From JBDKGD01 sp964645125 (GTDB lineage: Bacteria; Patescibacteriota; Minisyncoccia; UBA6257; 2-01-FULL-56-20), in contig CAZXZC010000016.1 in the NCBI GenBank assembly GCA_964645125.1, positions 1 through 15,411 of the forward strand: a stretch of DNA of 15,411 nt. The letters run 5' to 3'. This document shows, in pieces, positions 1 to 6,716 of the stretch. Within the stretch, counting starts at the first letter, position 1, and each line of letters begins with the position of its first letter. The notes under the pieces were generated by a model. It saw only the letters and a list, made by a program, of their open reading frames with translations. It was not told the origin of the DNA and made no database searches. The position numbers and the translations under genes were made by a program.

Positions 1-446
1 CGCATGACGTCGAGTGCTTTGGTGATGATTTCGTCGGTCGAGAGTTTAGTGATTTCAGTGCCATCGTTGGGGCAGTGAGGGTGGCCGATGCGGGCGAAAA
101 TAAGCCGAAGCAGGTCGTACACTTCGGTGATCGTGCCAACGGTGGAGCGGGGGTTGTGGGTTACGGTTTTTTGGTCGATTGAAATTGAAGGGGAGAGGCC
201 TTCGATGGCATCGACATCGGGTTTGTCCATTACCCCTAAAAATTGGCGGGCGTAGGCAGAGAGTGACTCTACGTAGCGGCGTTGGCCTTCAGCGTAGATG
301 GTGTCGAAGGCGAGGCTGGATTTGCCTGAACCGGATACTCCGGTAAACACCACTAATTGGTTTTTGGGGATCTCCAACGATACGTTTTTGAGGTTGTGTT
401 GGCGGGCACCTCGGATTTTTATGGTATCGGCGTTGGGCTTTGACAT
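1..446 (-). CDS. uvrA: UvrA, excinuclease ABC subunit A (N-terminal part, cut by window edge)
   Basis: UvrA is the ATP-dependent damage-recognition subunit of nucleotide excision repair; it loads UvrB on damaged DNA in the cytoplasm. The 148 visible residues begin MSKPNADTIKIRGARQHNLK and carry the first Walker A, GVSGSGKSS (residues 36-44), followed by the UvrA-typical stretch with YAEGQRRYVESLSAYARQFL (51-70) and SPSISIDQKT (85-94). The rest of the protein, including the signature motifs and zinc fingers, lies beyond position 1. The start is the ATG at 446-444; no Shine-Dalgarno site precedes it, but a promoter ends 8 nt upstream, so the transcript is probably leaderless. uvrB lies upstream on the same strand but two orphan genes sit between them. 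Family assignment is near certain. Confidence 0.97.
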   Translation of the reverse strand, partial: MSKPNADTIKIRGARQHNLKNVSLEIPKNQLVVFTGVSGSGKSSLAFDTIYAEGQRRYVESLSAYARQFLGVMDKPDVDAIEGLSPSISIDQKTVTHNPRSTVGTITEVYDLLRLIFARIGHPHCPNDGTEITKLSTDEIITKALDVM

Positions 447-454
447 GACTAGAT

Positions 455-483
455 ATTGTAAGCTTATTTTTATTCTACAGCAA
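455..483 (-). promoter_or_regulatory. Predicted uvrA promoter, leaderless geometry
   Basis: On the minus strand, a -35 box TTGCTG (483-478), a 17-nt spacer and a -10 box TACAAT (460-455). Only 8 nt separate the -10 box from the uvrA ATG, so transcription should start at or within a base or two of the start codon. Confidence 0.6.
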
Positions 484-495
484 GACGTTTGGGCG

Positions 496-568
496 GTCCT
501 ATTCCTTATTGTTGAGTGCGCTCCAAGGCCGCTAGGCCGGTCTTACCCTCAACAATAAGGAATAGGAC
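496..568. repeat. Hairpin element copy 1 (31-nt core in 21-bp perfect arms)
   Basis: A perfect 21-bp inverted repeat (496-516 with 548-568) encloses a 31-nt core (517-547). The core begins TGCGCTCC, has the inner hairpin GGCC-GCTA-GGCC and ends GTCTTACC. The arm sequence is unrelated to the arms of the other copies, while the core is shared with four more copies. It lies upstream of the uvrA promoter in an intergenic space. The first A and last G of the core in other copies are T and C here. Function is unknown; see findings. Confidence 0.9.
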
Positions 569-743
569 TGAGGTGCCAGTTCCCATTTTGTTTTCTCACA
601 AATAGTTATTGGTTCAAAAATAAAAATAAGCGTACGTGGTGGGGGTGGGGGAAATACAGAGCAATTTGCTTTTTTGTGGAAAATGTGGTGTGATTTGGTT
701 TGGAAGGATTGAAATCTTATTTTTTTGTAGGAGGTAGTGGGTT
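569..743. other. Intergenic leader region, no confident promoter
   Basis: This stretch precedes the orphan gene at 744. It is G/T-rich with a G-run around 638-652 and ends with a strong Shine-Dalgarno site AGGAGGT (729-735). I could not find a -35/-10 pair with good spacing and see no gene here. Confidence 0.5.
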
Positions 744-1088
744 ATGAGTAAAATTCCAGATGAGTTGTTTTGTGCCAGAAATATTCAGGGTTTTGAGTGT
801 ACGAGCGCCAGCAGTCCTTTTTCTTTGACTATTGTGTTGTGCAATGAGCTGCGTGCGTTTAAACCCAGGGTGATTCAGCCCAAGCCTTTTTACCTTATTA
901 CCACCGCAAAGGGCTATGTGGCTGTTCGCGGAGACGGCGTGGCTGTTTTTCGTGAACTTCCTAACCCCAATGCCCCGTGGTTGGATAGCGAGAAACTTAT
1001 TCCCTATGCAATATTACGAGAGCAAGGCATTGGTGTTGTCGCTGAAAAGCTTTGTGAACTCGAGCCCGCTTTGCCCAATGCGGCGTAA
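744..1088 (+). CDS. Orphan small protein, 114 aa
   Basis: I do not recognise this protein. The start is well supported: AGGAGGT at 729-735 is followed 8 nt later by ATG, and a rho-independent terminator follows the stop. It has no signal peptide or membrane segment. There are three cysteines (in FCARN, FECTS and VLCNE) within the first 35 residues and a fourth near the end (KLCEL), but no CxxC pair. The middle reads like a small beta-rich domain (FYLITTAKGYVAVRGDGVAVF) followed by a Pro/Asn linker and a C-terminal helix. It forms a self-contained unit inserted between uvrB and uvrA and converges with the orphan gene at 1304-1609. Real gene very likely; function unknown. Confidence 0.8.
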   Translation: MSKIPDELFCARNIQGFECTSASSPFSLTIVLCNELRAFKPRVIQPKPFYLITTAKGYVAVRGDGVAVFRELPNPNAPWLDSEKLIPYAILREQGIGVVAEKLCELEPALPNAA

Positions 1089-1115
1089 GTTTTTTCGGGT
1101 GAGTTTTTCAAGGTA

Positions 1116-1151
1116 GGGTTTCTGGATTTCCAGAAGCCCTCTTTTATTTTT
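1116..1151 (+). terminator. Rho-independent terminator of the 744-1088 gene
   Basis: A 10-bp stem GGGTTTCTGG / CCAGAAGCCC (one G-U pair) with loop ATTT is followed by a T-rich tract (1140-1151), 27 nt after the stop codon. Confidence 0.85.
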
Positions 1152-1184
1152 GATTTGTCAGTAAATGTTTATTTAAAAAACTGG

Positions 1185-1207
1185 ATTATCTGATCATGTC
1201 GGATAAT
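1185..1207. repeat. Short hairpin between convergent genes
   Basis: ATTATCTGA (1185-1193) pairs with TCGGATAAT (1199-1207) through one G-U pair, loop TCATG. No T-tract follows on either strand, so it is not a standard terminator. It lies between the terminators of the two convergent orphan genes; role unknown. Confidence 0.4.
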
Positions 1208-1233
1208 GACAAATGTGGCGGTGGTTTTTGTAT

Positions 1234-1270
1234 ATAAAAAGTAAAACGACCAAGCTTAAGCTCGGTCGTT
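1234..1270 (-). terminator. Terminator of the 1304-1609 gene
   Basis: Read on the minus strand, AACGACCGAGCTT (1270-1258) pairs with AAGCTTGGTCGTT (1257-1245) with one G-U pair, giving a long stem closed by a tight loop at the central AAGCTT palindrome. It is followed by TTACTTTTT. Confidence 0.75.
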
Positions 1271-1303
1271 TGGTTGTTGGGGGAGAGTGTGTCGCGCCGC
1301 AGA

Positions 1304-1609
1304 TTACTCTGCGTCGTTGTTGCATTCTTCTCCGGGGTTGTTTTTTTCGTATTGAAGCCGCATGGCCTCATACTCTTGCGAGGTGAAGCTCACGCTTCCC
1401 TCGTAATGCCGGTTTTTAAAAGCCAGCGTGTTTTTTCCTTTTTTCACCTCGTATCCTTTTTGGCTTACAAGGTTTTTCAGGAAGATAAAATCTTCTGCAT
1501 CTCCACTGGCTCGAAAGTTTGAAAGAGCGCGTTCTACTCTTTGGAACGCGTCCCGTTCTTGTTGGGTATGCCTTGTTAGGGCTCTTGCGTGTCGAAAGTG
1601 TCCCGGCAT
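1304..1609 (-). CDS. Orphan small protein, 101 aa
   Basis: I do not recognise this protein. Gene status is strong because all flanking signals are present: a consensus promoter, a Shine-Dalgarno site AAGGAG (1623-1618) 8 nt before ATG, and a terminator after the stop. The sequence is very hydrophilic and charged, with no membrane segment or signal peptide. The N-terminal third is rich in Arg/His/Gln (helical, possibly nucleic-acid binding by charge only), the middle is KGYEVKKGKNTLAFKNRHY, and the tail is acidic. It lies just downstream of uvrB on the same strand; no terminator separates them, so read-through from uvrB is possible. Confidence 0.8.
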   Translation of the reverse strand: MPGHFRHARALTRHTQQERDAFQRVERALSNFRASGDAEDFIFLKNLVSQKGYEVKKGKNTLAFKNRHYEGSVSFTSQEYEAMRLQYEKNNPGEECNNDAE

Positions 1610-1656
1610 ATTTTTTGCTCCTTACCGAACTATTGAATTTTCAAGCTTGTTCTTAT

Positions 1657-1686
1657 ATTATATCATAAAATATCCTATTTTGTCAA
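1657..1686 (-). promoter_or_regulatory. Consensus sigma70-type promoter of the 1304-1609 gene
   Basis: On the minus strand, TTGACA (1686-1681), an 18-nt spacer and TATAAT (1662-1657), with TG one base before the -10 box (extended -10). Both hexamers match consensus exactly, making it the strongest-looking promoter in the window. The expected start near 1650 gives a leader of about 40 nt that holds the Shine-Dalgarno site. Confidence 0.85.
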
Positions 1687-1713
1687 TAGCATAGATATGC
1701 CTTGTATCGCAAG

Positions 1714-3816
1714 CTATTTCTTGAGTTCGCGGATTTTGTCGCGGATTCGGATGGCTACTTCAAACTGCAAGTTGTCGGCGGCGCGGCGCATTTCGCTCTC
1801 AAGTTTTTTGATCATTTTTTTGCGGTCGTAGGGAGTCAATTTTTCACCTTCTATAGTGTTGAGTTCAACGTTACTTGGAAGTGTTTCAGAGGAGCGGGTG
1901 ATAAAGTCAGTGACTTCGTCTTCTTTTTTGACGATGCGTTCTCGGACCGCTTTGATAATGGTTTTTGGAGTGATGCCGTGTTTTTTGTTGTAGGCGAGCT
2001 GAATGTCGCGGCGGCGGGCAATTTCTTCCATGGCGGCTTTCATAGAGCCGGTTATGACATCGGCGTATAAAATAACTTTTCCTTCGGTGTTACGCGCGGC
2101 GCGGCCGGCGGTTTGCACGAGCGACGTGCGGGATCGCAAGAAGCCTTCGCGGTCAGCATCAAGAATGGCCACGAGTGTGACTTCGGGTAGGTCGAGTCCT
2201 TCACGCAATAGGTTCACGCCGATTAATACATCGAATTCATTTTTGCGCAGGCCGTCTAAAATGTCGGAGCGCTCAAGGGTATGTACGTCGGAGTGGAGAT
2301 AGGCGGCTTTAATTGTTTGGGCTGCTTCTTTTTTGCCCTCTTCTTTGGCGATGGTTTTTTCGCGTTCGTCGAAGTAGTACTTCAAATCTTCGGCGGTTTT
2401 TTTGGTGAGGGTGGTGATAAGGACTCGCTGTTTTTTGGCAACACGTTTTTCTATTTCTTTTATCACGTCTTTTATTTCATCTTTGGCGGGGCGGACTTCT
2501 ATTTCAGGGTCAATGATGCCGGTAGGGCGTACTAATTGCTCCACAATGCCGGTGTGGTCTTTGAATTTGGCGGCGCCGGCGTCTTTTTGCGAAAGCTCTA
2601 CTTCCCATTCATTGGGGGTGGCAGATACGTATACGAATTTAGGGATGGCGTCGTAGAACTCAGGGAACTGCATAGGGCGGTTGTCGAGCGCGCTTTTCAA
2701 GCGGAAGCCGAATTCGATGAGTGTTTTTTTGCGGGCTTGGTCGCCGTTGAACATGCCACGAATTTGGGGGATGCTCATGTGTGATTCGTCCACAAACACG
2801 ACAAAGTCATTGCCGTAGGCGGCGCGGAAGTAGTCGATAAGTGTGTAGGGTGGGCTACCGGGTTTTCGGCCATCGAAGTAGCGGGAGTAGTTTTCGATGC
2901 CGTTGACGTAGCCGACTTCGTTGATCATTTCGAGGTCATAGTTAACTTTGCGAAGGAGGCGGTCTGCTTCGGCAACTTTGCCAGCTTTTTTGAGTGCTTC
3001 GTATTCAAGTTTCAAATCACGCCGAATGGCTTTTTCACCTTCTTTGATGGATTTTTTGTCGGCGATGTAGTGCTTGGCGGGGTAAATGATGAGCCCTGTT
3101 TCTTCGGCGTTGTCCGGCTCTATTTGGTTGCTGGTTACGGGGTCTATTTTTTCTATAGTACTTATGACTCCGGCAAGGTTGGCGCTCACCCGGTAGCCAA
3201 AATCTTCGTAGGCGGGGTAGATGTCTATGTAGTTGCCGCGTACGCGAAAGCTGCCGCGGGTGAATTCGAACTCGGCCCGGGTGTACTGGAGCTCTACCAT
3301 GCGGCGGGCAATATCTATCATTTGTATAGCTTCTCCTTTTTTGAGTTCTAAAATGGAATGGCCGTAATCGGCGGGTGAGCCAAGGTTGTAAATACAGGAA
3401 ACGGAGGCAACCACCACCACGTCGCGGCGGGTCATGATGTTGGCGGTTGCGCGCAGGCGGAGTTTGTCGATGGTGTCGTTAATGCTACTTTCCTTCTCTA
3501 TATAGGTATCGGACGCGGGGATGTAGGCTTCGGGCTGATAGTAGTCGTAATAGGAAACGAAGTAGGAGACGGCGTTTTCGGGGAAGAAGTCGCGCATTTC
3601 TTGGTAGAGCTGGCCAGCAAGTGTTTTGTTGTGCGAAATCACCAGCGCCGGCATTTGCAGGTCCTTTATAATGTTGGCCATGGTAAAGGTTTTGCCAGAG
3701 CCGGTTACACCTAGAAGGGTTTGGTTTTTGAGGCCGGCACGTAAGCCCGCGCTGAGCTTTTTGATGGCTTGCGGTTGGTCGCCGCTTGGCTTGTAGGGGG
3801 AGGAGAGGGAAAACAT
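1714..3816 (-). CDS. uvrB: UvrB, excinuclease ABC subunit B
   Basis: UvrB is the helicase-like subunit that verifies damage and positions UvrC for incision. The 700-residue protein has all landmarks: Walker A GVTGSGKT (36-43), the beta-hairpin region starting YYDYYQPEAYIPASDTYIEK (89-108) that inserts between DNA strands, the motif II box DESH (343-346), motif VI QTAGRAARN (568-576) and a C-terminal UVR domain (about 664-699) for UvrA/UvrC contact. In helicase domain 2, roughly 15 extra charged residues (about 483-501, Lys/Glu-rich) stand before AAYLHSD, compared with the usual short loop of the family as I remember it. ATG at 3816 gives the expected N-terminus (PYKPSGDQPQAI). No Shine-Dalgarno site is visible; the upstream DNA is an array of 7-bp repeats. 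Confidence 0.98.
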   Translation of the reverse strand: MFSLSSPYKPSGDQPQAIKKLSAGLRAGLKNQTLLGVTGSGKTFTMANIIKDLQMPALVISHNKTLAGQLYQEMRDFFPENAVSYFVSYYDYYQPEAYIPASDTYIEKESSINDTIDKLRLRATANIMTRRDVVVVASVSCIYNLGSPADYGHSILELKKGEAIQMIDIARRMVELQYTRAEFEFTRGSFRVRGNYIDIYPAYEDFGYRVSANLAGVISTIEKIDPVTSNQIEPDNAEETGLIIYPAKHYIADKKSIKEGEKAIRRDLKLEYEALKKAGKVAEADRLLRKVNYDLEMINEVGYVNGIENYSRYFDGRKPGSPPYTLIDYFRAAYGNDFVVFVDESHMSIPQIRGMFNGDQARKKTLIEFGFRLKSALDNRPMQFPEFYDAIPKFVYVSATPNEWEVELSQKDAGAAKFKDHTGIVEQLVRPTGIIDPEIEVRPAKDEIKDVIKEIEKRVAKKQRVLITTLTKKTAEDLKYYFDEREKTIAKEEGKKEAAQTIKAAYLHSDVHTLERSDILDGLRKNEFDVLIGVNLLREGLDLPEVTLVAILDADREGFLRSRTSLVQTAGRAARNTEGKVILYADVITGSMKAAMEEIARRRDIQLAYNKKHGITPKTIIKAVRERIVKKEDEVTDFITRSSETLPSNVELNTIEGEKLTPYDRKKMIKKLESEMRRAADNLQFEVAIRIRDKIRELKK

Positions 3817-3820
3817 AGAA

Positions 3821-3869
3821 AAGAAGAGAGTATAGAGTATATAGTATGGAGTATTTAGAAGATAGAGAA
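3821..3869. repeat. Seven degenerate 7-bp repeats upstream of uvrB
   Basis: On the plus strand the sequence reads as seven consecutive heptamers of the form (T/G/A)AG(T/A)A(T/G)N, starting 4 nt upstream of the uvrB start codon. Two neighbouring units (3828-3834 and 3835-3841) are identical, GAGTATA. On the uvrB strand the units are pyrimidine-rich and create TATACT-like hexamers at 7-bp intervals, any of which could act as a -10 box. A similar phased array lies upstream of htpX. Confidence 0.65.
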
Positions 3870-3977
3870 GTGGAGTTACTGTTTAAGCCCAAGTTTTTAT
3901 GGGTCGTTGATTTTGGCGGTTTTGAGCGCTAGAGTGACTATGGTACAGGTTGTTCTTTCAATATACAGTGTTTTTTT

Positions 3978-3983
3978 GGAGGT
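3978..3983 (+). promoter_or_regulatory. Ribosome binding site deciding the start at 3989
   Basis: GGAGGT lies 5 nt before the ATG at 3989. The frame is open upstream to a TTG at 3950, but that codon has no such site. Confidence 0.8.
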
Positions 3984-3988
3984 ACGAT

Positions 3989-4546
3989 ATGAAATTTACC
4001 GCTTACCCTGATCCCAAATTTGCTACATTGCGCAATGTAGCGATCACTGCTGAAAATCTTAAGGAGGTTTTGCAACGATTGGGCATAGACCACTCGCGGT
4101 CTAATGGTTCTTTGCCAACGATAGAAGAAAAAAGGAGGGATATTGATACTCTTAATACTTGCTTCATTAAGCCTAACGCAATGGTGATTGAGCTTATGCA
4201 TGTAAAGTGCGTGCAGGAGTCTGTTTCGTGGAGCGACGTGGCGGATACTGCCTTGAAACTGCGAAGAGAATTGTTCCCGTTTTGCGAAAGTTTGTTTGGG
4301 TTGGCTGCGTGCTTGGGGAGTGATAAAAAAACTTTTTTTGATGGCAAAAAGCATGCGATTGCGTTGCCATTGGTTATTGAGCGCTCTGGCGTTGTGACGG
4401 ATCTTGCGCTTTGCGTGGTGCATGACCAAACTGGCCCGGTAAGGCCGCACCGTATTTTTCGGGTGGATATGGATAGTTATGGAAATATCGCACGAATAAT
4501 GCCGGTGTATTGGTTTAGCCGGCCTATGGTAACTGCTTCTTTTTGA
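3989..4546 (+). CDS. Orphan protein, 185 aa
   Basis: I do not recognise this protein. The chosen ATG follows GGAGGT, and a good terminator follows the stop. The protein looks soluble: no signal peptide, and only moderately hydrophobic helices. The N-terminal half has a helix with heptad-like leucines (ENLKEVLQRLGI) and basic stretches (EEKRRD); the middle has three cysteines in FKPN/VKCVQE/FCESLFGLAACL surroundings; the C-terminal third looks beta-rich (VVTDLALCVVHD, HRIFRVDMDSYGNIARIM). It stands alone between divergent uvrB and the dsbA-like gene. Function unknown. Confidence 0.82.
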   Translation: MKFTAYPDPKFATLRNVAITAENLKEVLQRLGIDHSRSNGSLPTIEEKRRDIDTLNTCFIKPNAMVIELMHVKCVQESVSWSDVADTALKLRRELFPFCESLFGLAACLGSDKKTFFDGKKHAIALPLVIERSGVVTDLALCVVHDQTGPVRPHRIFRVDMDSYGNIARIMPVYWFSRPMVTASF

Positions 4547-4567
4547 ATCTTTTGCGTTTTGGTTATT

Positions 4568-4597
4568 GGCGCTTGGCTTTTGCAGGCGCCTTTTTTT
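4568..4597 (+). terminator. Rho-independent terminator of the 3989-4546 gene
   Basis: GGCGCTTG pairs with CAGGCGCC (one G-U pair), loop GCTTTTG, followed by seven T residues (4591-4597). Confidence 0.9.
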
Positions 4598-4600
4598 ACC

Positions 4601-4628
4601 TTGACGGGCGGGAGAGGTGCTTTAGAAT
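4601..4628 (+). promoter_or_regulatory. Promoter of the dsbA-like gene, leaderless geometry
   Basis: TTGACG (4601-4606), 16-nt spacer, TAGAAT (4623-4628). The ATG at 4638 is only 9 nt after the -10 box, leaving almost no 5' leader and no room for a Shine-Dalgarno site. The promoter begins 3 nt after the T-tract of the preceding terminator. Confidence 0.7.
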
Positions 4629-4637
4629 TATGGGTAT

Positions 4638-5408
4638 ATGAATACACCACACGAACACGAACCTCATTCTGAAAATTCAGGAATGAGTAGTGAAAAGGCT
4701 GGCGCGATGTCGCGAATGAAAAATACTCAGATGGCTTTGCCGCTGGCTATTTTGGCGGCTGGGGTTTTGATTTCTGCTTCTATTATATTTACCAGCGGGG
4801 CGTTTAAACGTTCTGATACAACCCAAACAGTGCCGACTGATACGACTGGCGGTGTGGTGGGGACTGCTCCGGAATCACAGGCGCGCGATGTGGTGTTGGG
4901 AGATGCTAAGGCGCCAGTTGCGATTATTGAATACGGGGATTATCAGTGCCCGTTTTGTGTGAAGTTTTTCAAAGAAACAGAGCCTTTAATACGTGAGAAC
5001 TATATTAAAACTGGTAAGGCCAAGATGGTATTTCGTAGTTTCCAGTTTTTAGGGCCTGAATCGTTATTGGCAGCAGAAGCGGCAGAGTGCGCCAAAGACC
5101 AGAAGAAGTTCTGGGAATACCATGACGGGTTGTATTTGTTGGAGGAGAGCGACGGCCAGGAAAACAATGGCAACATTACCAAGCAGGCGCTTATTTCTTT
5201 AGCTGGCGCGAAGGGGTTGGATGCAGGGTCTTTTGGTGAGTGTTTGAATTCTGGTAAATACGAGAAGCAGGTGAAAGACGACACGGCTTCTGCGCAGACT
5301 TCTGGTGTGCGTTCAACTCCAACAGTGTTTGTGAATGGGCAAAAATTTGAGGGTGCATACCCGTTTGCAACCTTCCAACAGGTGATTGATGCGGCGCTCA
5401 AAAAATAA
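4638..5408 (+). CDS. Membrane-anchored DsbA-like thiol-disulfide oxidoreductase
   Basis: Thioredoxin-fold protein of the DsbA/Thioredoxin_4 type that would oxidise or isomerise disulfides on the outer face of the membrane. A His/Glu-rich N-terminus of about 30 residues is followed by one membrane segment (about 33-52), then a Thr/Gly linker. The thioredoxin domain contains the active site CPFC (104-107) in IEYGDYQCPFCVKFF and the cis-proline loop TPT (227-229) in RSTPTVFVNG. The helical insertion between them is typical of the DsbA family. Length 256 aa fits this family. It is followed by a hairpin element and a terminator, then trxB; both are redox proteins, but they act on opposite sides of the membrane and are transcribed separately. 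The symbol is left empty because several DsbA/BdbD subfamilies share these features. Confidence 0.9.
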   Translation: MNTPHEHEPHSENSGMSSEKAGAMSRMKNTQMALPLAILAAGVLISASIIFTSGAFKRSDTTQTVPTDTTGGVVGTAPESQARDVVLGDAKAPVAIIEYGDYQCPFCVKFFKETEPLIRENYIKTGKAKMVFRSFQFLGPESLLAAEAAECAKDQKKFWEYHDGLYLLEESDGQENNGNITKQALISLAGAKGLDAGSFGECLNSGKYEKQVKDDTASAQTSGVRSTPTVFVNGQKFEGAYPFATFQQVIDAALKK

Positions 5409-5429
5409 TGAGATAACGGTGAGTGCCCT

Positions 5430-5492
5430 CTTTTATGAAAAGGAGAGCGCTCCGGGCCGCTAGGCCAAGTCCTACGCTCCTTTTCATAAAAG
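5430..5492. repeat. Hairpin element copy 2 (31-nt core in 16-bp arms)
   Basis: A perfect 16-bp inverted repeat (5430-5445 with 5477-5492) encloses a 31-nt core (5446-5476) starting AGCGCTCC, with the inner hairpin GGCC-GCTA-GGCC and ending AAGTCCTACG. With one bulged G (5493) the arms extend by two more pairs. It lies 21 nt after the dsbA-like stop codon and is followed by a conventional terminator, so it is not needed to end that transcript. Arms differ from those of all other copies. Confidence 0.9.
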
Positions 5493-5505
5493 GAGCACGA
5501 TGAAA

Positions 5506-5540
5506 TAAAATCTCCCCCGCCTATTGCGGGGGAGATTTTA
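5506..5540. terminator. Strong hairpin terminator after the dsbA-like gene
   Basis: A perfect 15-bp stem (5506-5520 with 5526-5540) with a GC-rich core CTCCCCCGC / GCGGGGGAG and loop CTATT. A/T residues are encoded at the stem base, so it could end transcription from either side, although the T-run is short. Confidence 0.75.
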
Positions 5541-5563
5541 TGATTAAATACCCTCGTTATTTT

Positions 5564-5591
5564 TTGAGCTTGACGGGTGTGGTAGTATAAA
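5564..5591 (+). promoter_or_regulatory. Promoter of trxB, leaderless geometry
   Basis: TTGAGC (5564-5569), 16-nt spacer, TATAAA (5586-5591). The ATG at 5598 comes 6 nt after the -10 box, so the mRNA should start at the ATGATG. A TTGACGGG string (5570-5577), also present at the -35 of the dsbA-like promoter, overlaps but is too close to the -10 box to serve as its -35. Confidence 0.6.
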
Positions 5592-5597
5592 ACAACT

Positions 5598-6521
5598 ATG
5601 ATGTACGATCTTGTAATTGTTGGTGCGGGGCCGGCGGGGTGTGCGGCGGGGGTGTATGCGGCGCGCAAAAAATTAAAAACACTGCTTATTACGGAAAGCT
5701 TTGGTGGGCAGTCGATTACTTCCATGGATATTCAAAACTGGATTGGCGAGCCGACTATTTCTGGGTATGACTTGGCAAAGAAGATGGAAACGCACGTGAA
5801 AGCTTACCCGCAAGACGTGGAGACGGTGGAGGGCGATGTTGCGACTGCTATTACCAAGCAAGCCGACGGCACCTTTTTGGTTGCCACGCGTGAGGGTAAG
5901 AGTTTTGCGACTCGGTTTTTGTTTTTAGCAATGGGAAGTCGTCGGCGCAAACTTAACGTGCCGGGCGAAAAAGAGCTTGATGGTCATGGGGTGGTGTATT
6001 GTGCTACGTGTGATGCACCGCTTTTTAAAGGCAAGGAAGTCATTGTGGCAGGGGGTGGCAACTCCGCCCTTGAGGCGGTAGTGGATTTATTCCATTACGC
6101 TACCAAAATATATGTGGCTGTTCGGGGCGATAGCCTTCGTGGTGACCCAGTAACCCAAGAAAAGGTAAAAGCACACGCGAATGTGGAGATTTTATTTAAT
6201 ACCCAAATTACGGAAATTCATGGAGAGGGAGCGGTGCGTGAAGTAGTGGTGAATACGGGTGGAACGTCAAAGACTTTGGCTGTTGGCGGGGTGTTTGTGG
6301 AAATTGGGGCGGTGCCGAATTCTGAAATTGTAAAAGATTTGGTGATGTTGAATGCGGTCGGTGAAGTAGTGGTTGATCATAAGACTCAGGCAACATCTGA
6401 CCCTTCTATTTTTGCGGCAGGGGATGTGAGTGATGTGTTGTATAAGCAGAACAACATTTCGGCAGGGGACGCGGTGAAAGCGATTTTGACGATTGAGGGG
6501 AAGGTGCACAAGGGAAAATAG
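5598..6521 (+). CDS. trxB: Thioredoxin reductase-like flavoprotein
   Basis: Cytoplasmic FAD enzyme that passes electrons from a nicotinamide cofactor to thioredoxin or a similar partner. Visible features are the FAD-binding GAGPAG (9-14), the redox pair CATC (135-138) in VVYCATCDAPLF, the nucleotide-binding GGGNSA (152-157), and the C-terminal FAD motif AAGDVSDV (273-280). Length 307 aa matches low-molecular-weight TrxB. After GGGNSA, the place where NADPH-type enzymes carry an HRR motif reads AVRGDSLRGDPVTQEKV, which lacks HRR, so cofactor preference may differ. A second ATG (5601) directly follows the first; either could start. No thioredoxin gene is in the window. The stop codon is 2 nt from hairpin element copy 3. 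Confidence 0.93.
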   Translation: MMYDLVIVGAGPAGCAAGVYAARKKLKTLLITESFGGQSITSMDIQNWIGEPTISGYDLAKKMETHVKAYPQDVETVEGDVATAITKQADGTFLVATREGKSFATRFLFLAMGSRRRKLNVPGEKELDGHGVVYCATCDAPLFKGKEVIVAGGGNSALEAVVDLFHYATKIYVAVRGDSLRGDPVTQEKVKAHANVEILFNTQITEIHGEGAVREVVVNTGGTSKTLAVGGVFVEIGAVPNSEIVKDLVMLNAVGEVVVDHKTQATSDPSIFAAGDVSDVLYKQNNISAGDAVKAILTIEGKVHKGK

Positions 6522-6523
6522 CA

Positions 6524-6598
6524 TTTTCTAAGCGGATTTCAGCAGAGCGCTCCGGGCCGCTAGGCCAAGTCTTACGCTGCTGAAATCCGCTTAGAAAA
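6524..6598. repeat. Hairpin element copy 3 (31-nt core in 22-bp perfect arms)
   Basis: A perfect 22-bp inverted repeat (6524-6545 with 6577-6598) encloses a 31-nt core (6546-6576) differing from copy 2 at one base (T for C near the 3' end). It starts 2 nt after the trxB stop codon. No conventional terminator follows trxB before 6817, so this hairpin may end or protect the trxB mRNA, although no T-tract follows it. Confidence 0.92.
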
Positions 6599-6644
6599 CT
6601 TGGTTGGAGTGGAGGCGTGGAAAGAAAATTCTGATAGTACAGAG

Positions 6645-6675
6645 AGCGCTCCAAGGCCGCTTGGCCAGTCTTACG
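6645..6675. repeat. Hairpin element copy 4 (core only, arms decayed)
   Basis: The 31-nt core is present with inner hairpin GGCC-GCTT-GGCC; an alternative fold CCAAG-gccg-CTTGG is also possible. Flanks pair only for GAG/CTC next to the core, with scattered matches farther out (TACAGAG against a TGTGTA-containing flank). It looks like a copy whose arms have degenerated or never formed. Confidence 0.8.
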
Positions 6676-6716
6676 CTCCGCATTGTGTATTAAAAACTGG
6701 GGCGGAAGAAAGGAAG

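Noticed and set aside
1702..3351. Several plus-strand open frames opposite uvrB
   Set aside because: They are antisense frames of a complete, well-conserved gene and lack ribosome sites.
3950..3988. Upstream TTG start for the 3989 gene
   Set aside because: No ribosome site before it, whereas GGAGGT precedes the ATG at 3989.
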